Program-made: the position numbers and the translations under genes | Source: Streptomyces griseus subsp. griseus | GTDB lineage: Bacteria > Actinomycetota > Actinomycetes > Streptomycetales > Streptomycetaceae | Length of the DNA: 64,000 nucleotides | Reading direction: 5' to 3' | Assembly (NCBI RefSeq): GCF_003610995.1 | Contig: NZ_CP032543.1 | Coordinates: 5,146,001 to 5,210,000 of the forward strand | Shown: positions 62,016 through 64,000 of the stretch, in pieces | How the letters are laid out: each line of letters opens with the position of its first letter | How positions within the stretch are numbered: position 1 is the stretch's first letter | The notes under the pieces: model-generated | The model's input: only the letters and a program-made list of their open reading frames with translations | Database searches by the model: none | What the model was told of the DNA's origin: nothing

Positions 62016-62032
62016 TCATGACCCTGTCATGA
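62016..62032. promoter_or_regulatory. Inverted repeat upstream of the HEAT-repeat gene
   Basis: TCATGAC-CCT-GTCATGA (7-3-7, perfect) lies in the 247-base spacer between the LigD-Pol stop and the HEAT gene start. It could be an operator, or part of a terminator for the LigD-Pol gene. Confidence 0.5.
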
Positions 62033-62094
62033 CGGGGCGGCCGAAACGGAACCCGCGAGTTGGCCGTGAATCAAGGGGGACCAGCCGGAAGGAA

Positions 62095-62994
62095 TCAGGG
62101 GGAAACCGTCGGAAGCGGTCGGGCCTGTTCCGGGTCGAGGAGGGGGCCGAGCAGGTCCCCGTACCGTTCCAGCCGCTCGGCCATGTTCTCCGCCCGGAAC
62201 ACCAGGCCCTCCGGCGACCGGCACCCCTCGATCTCCTCCCAGGTGACGGGCGCGGAGACGGTGGGCCCGGTCCTGGCCCGCAGGGTGTAGGGCGTGGCGG
62301 TGGTCTTTGACGCGGAGTTCTGGCTGAAGTCGACGAAGACCTTGCCCGGCCGCAGGGCGCGCTTCATCCGGTGCAGGGCCAGCTCCGGCAGGGCGCTCTC
62401 CGCCTCCACGGCGAGCTGTCTCGCGTACGCCGACACCTCGGCGGACGGGGTCGGCTCCACCGGGACGAGTAGATGCAGCCCCTTGGAGCCGGACGTCTTC
62501 CCGTACGCGGACAGTCCGTCGGCGGCCAGCCGCTCCCGCAGCCAGAGGGCCACCGAGCAGCAGTGCACGACGGTCGCGGGGGAGCCGGGGTCCAGGTCGA
62601 AGACCATCCGGTCGGCCATCTCCGGGGTGTCGGCCCGCCACTGCGGGGTGTGGAGCTCCACCACCAGGTTGGCCGCCCACATCAGCGAGGGCAGGTCCTG
62701 CACCACCACCTGGCGGGCGCCCGGCGCCTCGCTCCGCGGCACGGGGGTGGTGCGCACCCAGTCGGGCGTACCGGGCGGCGGATTCTTGGTGAAGAACAGC
62801 TGGCCCCCGGGCCCGTCCGGATAGCGCAGGAAGGAGACCGGGCGGTCGCGCAGATGGGGCAGGATCGCGCCCGCCGCCGTGGCCGCGTAGTAGTGCAGCA
62901 CCTCGCCCTTGGTGGTCCCGGTGGCCGGATACAGCACCTTGTCGAGGTTGCTGAGCGAGAGGCGCCGCCCCTCCACCTCGGTGATCGGCGTCAT
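62095..62994 (-). CDS. LigD-type polymerase/primase domain protein (NHEJ)
   Basis: A 299-residue stand-alone LigD polymerase domain (archaeo-eukaryotic primase fold) that fills gaps during non-homologous end joining. It has LSLSNLDKVLYPATGTTKGE, RYPDGPGGQLFFTKNPP, the catalytic Asp pair in MVFDLDPGSPATV, GKTSGSKGLHLLVPVEP and FVDFSQNSASKTT (third Asp). No ligase or nuclease domain is attached, as is common in Streptomyces where these are separate genes. It is divergent from ku across 59 bases. Confidence 0.95.
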   Translation of the reverse strand: MTPITEVEGRRLSLSNLDKVLYPATGTTKGEVLHYYAATAAGAILPHLRDRPVSFLRYPDGPGGQLFFTKNPPPGTPDWVRTTPVPRSEAPGARQVVVQDLPSLMWAANLVVELHTPQWRADTPEMADRMVFDLDPGSPATVVHCCSVALWLRERLAADGLSAYGKTSGSKGLHLLVPVEPTPSAEVSAYARQLAVEAESALPELALHRMKRALRPGKVFVDFSQNSASKTTATPYTLRARTGPTVSAPVTWEEIEGCRSPEGLVFRAENMAERLERYGDLLGPLLDPEQARPLPTVSP

Positions 62995-63053
62995 ACGATA
63001 AGAGTCACACGAAAACCCTCCTAAGTGTCCTTAAAGGTCAAAAGGGGTGAACG

Positions 63054-64000
63054 GTGAGGTCCATTTGGAACGGCGCGATCTCCTTCGGGCTGGTCAGCAT
63101 CCCGATCAAGCTCGTCAACGCCACCGAGAACCACTCGGTCCACTTCCGGCAGATCCACCTCGCCGACGGTGGCCGGATCCGGTACCGCAAGGTCTGTGAG
63201 CTGGACGAGGAGGAGGTGTCCGGCGGCGAGATCGGCAAGGCCTACGAGGACGCCGACGGCACGATGATCCCGATCACCGACGAGGATCTCGCCCAGCTCC
63301 CGCTGCCCACGGCCAAGACCATCGAGATCGTCGCCTTCGTGCCCGCCGACGAGATCGACCCGCTCCAGATGGACGCGGCGTACTACCTCTCCGCCAACGG
63401 GGTCCCGGCCGCCAAGCCGTACACCCTGCTGCGCGAGGCCCTCAAGCGGAGCAACAAGGTGGCCGTCGCCAAGTTCGCCCTGCGCGGCCGCGAACGGCTC
63501 GGGATGCTCCGGGTCGTCGACGACGTGATCGCGATGCACGGCCTGCTCTGGCCCGACGAGATCCGCGCCCCCGAGGGCGTCGCCCCCGACAGCGACGTCA
63601 CGGTCCGCGATGCCGAACTCGACCTGGCGGACGCCCTGATGGACACCCTCGGCGAGGTCGACATGGAGAGCCTCCACGACGACTATCGGGAGGCGGTGGA
63701 GGAGCTCATCGCGGCGAAGGCGTCCGGCGAGGCGGTGGAGCCCTCGGAGTCGAAGGAGGGCGGCGGGGGCAAGGTCATCGATCTGATCGCGGCCCTGGAG
63801 AGCAGTGTCCGCGCGGCGAAGAAGTCCCGAGGCGAGGGGGAGGCGGACGGGGAGTCCGCGGCCGAGGGGGACATGGCGGACGTCCACCCCATCAAGAAGA
63901 CGCCGCCTGGGAGGACGGCGAAGAAGACGGCACAACCGAAGTCCACGGCGCGGAAGTCCACACCCAGCTCCACAGGCGGGAAGAAGCCGACGGCCTCCTC
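63054..64000 (+). CDS. ku: Ku DNA-end-binding protein (3' truncated by window)
   Basis: At least 315 residues of bacterial Ku, the homodimeric ring that binds double-strand breaks and recruits LigD. The typical start SIWNGAISFGLVSIPIKLVN is followed by RIRYRKVCELDEEEV, AYYLSANGVPAAKPYTLL, KFALRGRERLGMLR and the end of the core near LIAAKASGE. After residue 230 comes the lysine-rich low-complexity tail (KKTAQPKSTARKS and on) that still continues at the window edge. GTG 63054 has AAAGGGG upstream. It faces away from the LigD-Pol gene with a shared promoter region. Confidence 0.97.
   Translation, partial: MRSIWNGAISFGLVSIPIKLVNATENHSVHFRQIHLADGGRIRYRKVCELDEEEVSGGEIGKAYEDADGTMIPITDEDLAQLPLPTAKTIEIVAFVPADEIDPLQMDAAYYLSANGVPAAKPYTLLREALKRSNKVAVAKFALRGRERLGMLRVVDDVIAMHGLLWPDEIRAPEGVAPDSDVTVRDAELDLADALMDTLGEVDMESLHDDYREAVEELIAAKASGEAVEPSESKEGGGGKVIDLIAALESSVRAAKKSRGEGEADGESAAEGDMADVHPIKKTPPGRTAKKTAQPKSTARKSTPSSTGGKKPTAS

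Noticed and set aside
1..64000. CRISPR arrays, tRNA genes, IS elements, prophage
   Set aside because: I saw no regularly spaced palindromic repeats with unique spacers, no cloverleaf-like sequences, no transposase or integrase motifs and no phage structural genes. The repeats found are tandem or REP-like.

Overview
This is a GC-rich (about 72%), gene-dense actinobacterial chromosome segment, almost certainly from Streptomyces. The reasons are the strong G/C bias at third codon positions, frequent GTG and TTG starts, a nickel superoxide dismutase with its processing protease, a conservon (kinase-like / roadblock / DUF742 / GTPase), a fused 2-oxoglutarate decarboxylase with succinyltransferase domain, and an HspR-type site in front of lon. 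From memory, the order sodN-sodX ... kgd - two-component pair - spermidine-synthase-like - lon ... conservon ... FtsI/FtsW paralogues ... ligD-Pol/ku resembles the core region around SCO5254-SCO5309 of S. coelicolor. I could not check this by alignment.

Layout. 1-4.5 kb: LysR fragment, two NAD(P)-binding reductase-like proteins, an LPXTG surface protein and a DUF952 protein. 4.5-7.6 kb: a decayed gene, sodN/sodX, a CGNR zinc-finger protein and a methyltransferase, ending in a strong hairpin. 7.7-13.5 kb: polar amino acid ABC importer, malic enzyme, zinc-type alcohol dehydrogenase-like protein. 13.6-19.5 kb: secreted GH5 glycosidase, a GNAT remnant, an HTH/Clp_N pair behind tandem operators, a PadR/DUF4097 pair, a membrane protein and a DUF6104 protein. 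19.6-31.4 kb: kgd (with a one-base frameshift), a two-component system, a spermidine-synthase-like protein, lon, a deacetylase lipoprotein and a GH25 muramidase. 31.5-44 kb: MarR, a PP2C-like protein, the conservon with a flavin monooxygenase-like protein, an NlpC/P60 hydrolase, and a pseudokinase/beta-propeller gene split by a frameshift. 44.1-50.3 kb: TetR plus two divergent diiron oxygenases, then an operon of an Asp/Gly/Ala repeat peptide, a JmjC/ROX-type cupin hydroxylase and a sucrase/ferredoxin-like protein. 50.7-59.7 kb: two gene remnants, an amidase, a PBP/FtsW pair, an SH3 protein, a histidine kinase with lipoprotein, and a zinc-ribbon protein. 59.7-64 kb: a HEAT-repeat protein, then divergent LigD polymerase domain and Ku (cut by the window end).

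The most interesting candidate is the 50.3-47.8 kb operon. A 122-residue peptide built of four near-identical repeats, each with exactly one His (in a VHD motif), overlaps by TTGA a cupin that resembles the histidyl-hydroxylase branch of the JmjC/ROX family, followed by a [2Fe-2S] thioredoxin-fold protein. The repeats differ at silent positions but agree in protein sequence, so the peptide appears to be under selection. This suggests a peptide-modification system, which remains inference. Second is a small HTH/Clp_N operon with a probably leaderless promoter covered by two 16-bp operators.

Two conserved genes (kgd, and the pseudokinase/propeller) each look broken by one missing base in a G/C run. 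This is more likely sequencing or assembly error than true decay. Several genuine remnants (4.6, 15.0, 26.6, 50.7 and 52.2 kb) show gene decay in this strain. I saw no tRNA, rRNA, CRISPR array, IS element or prophage.
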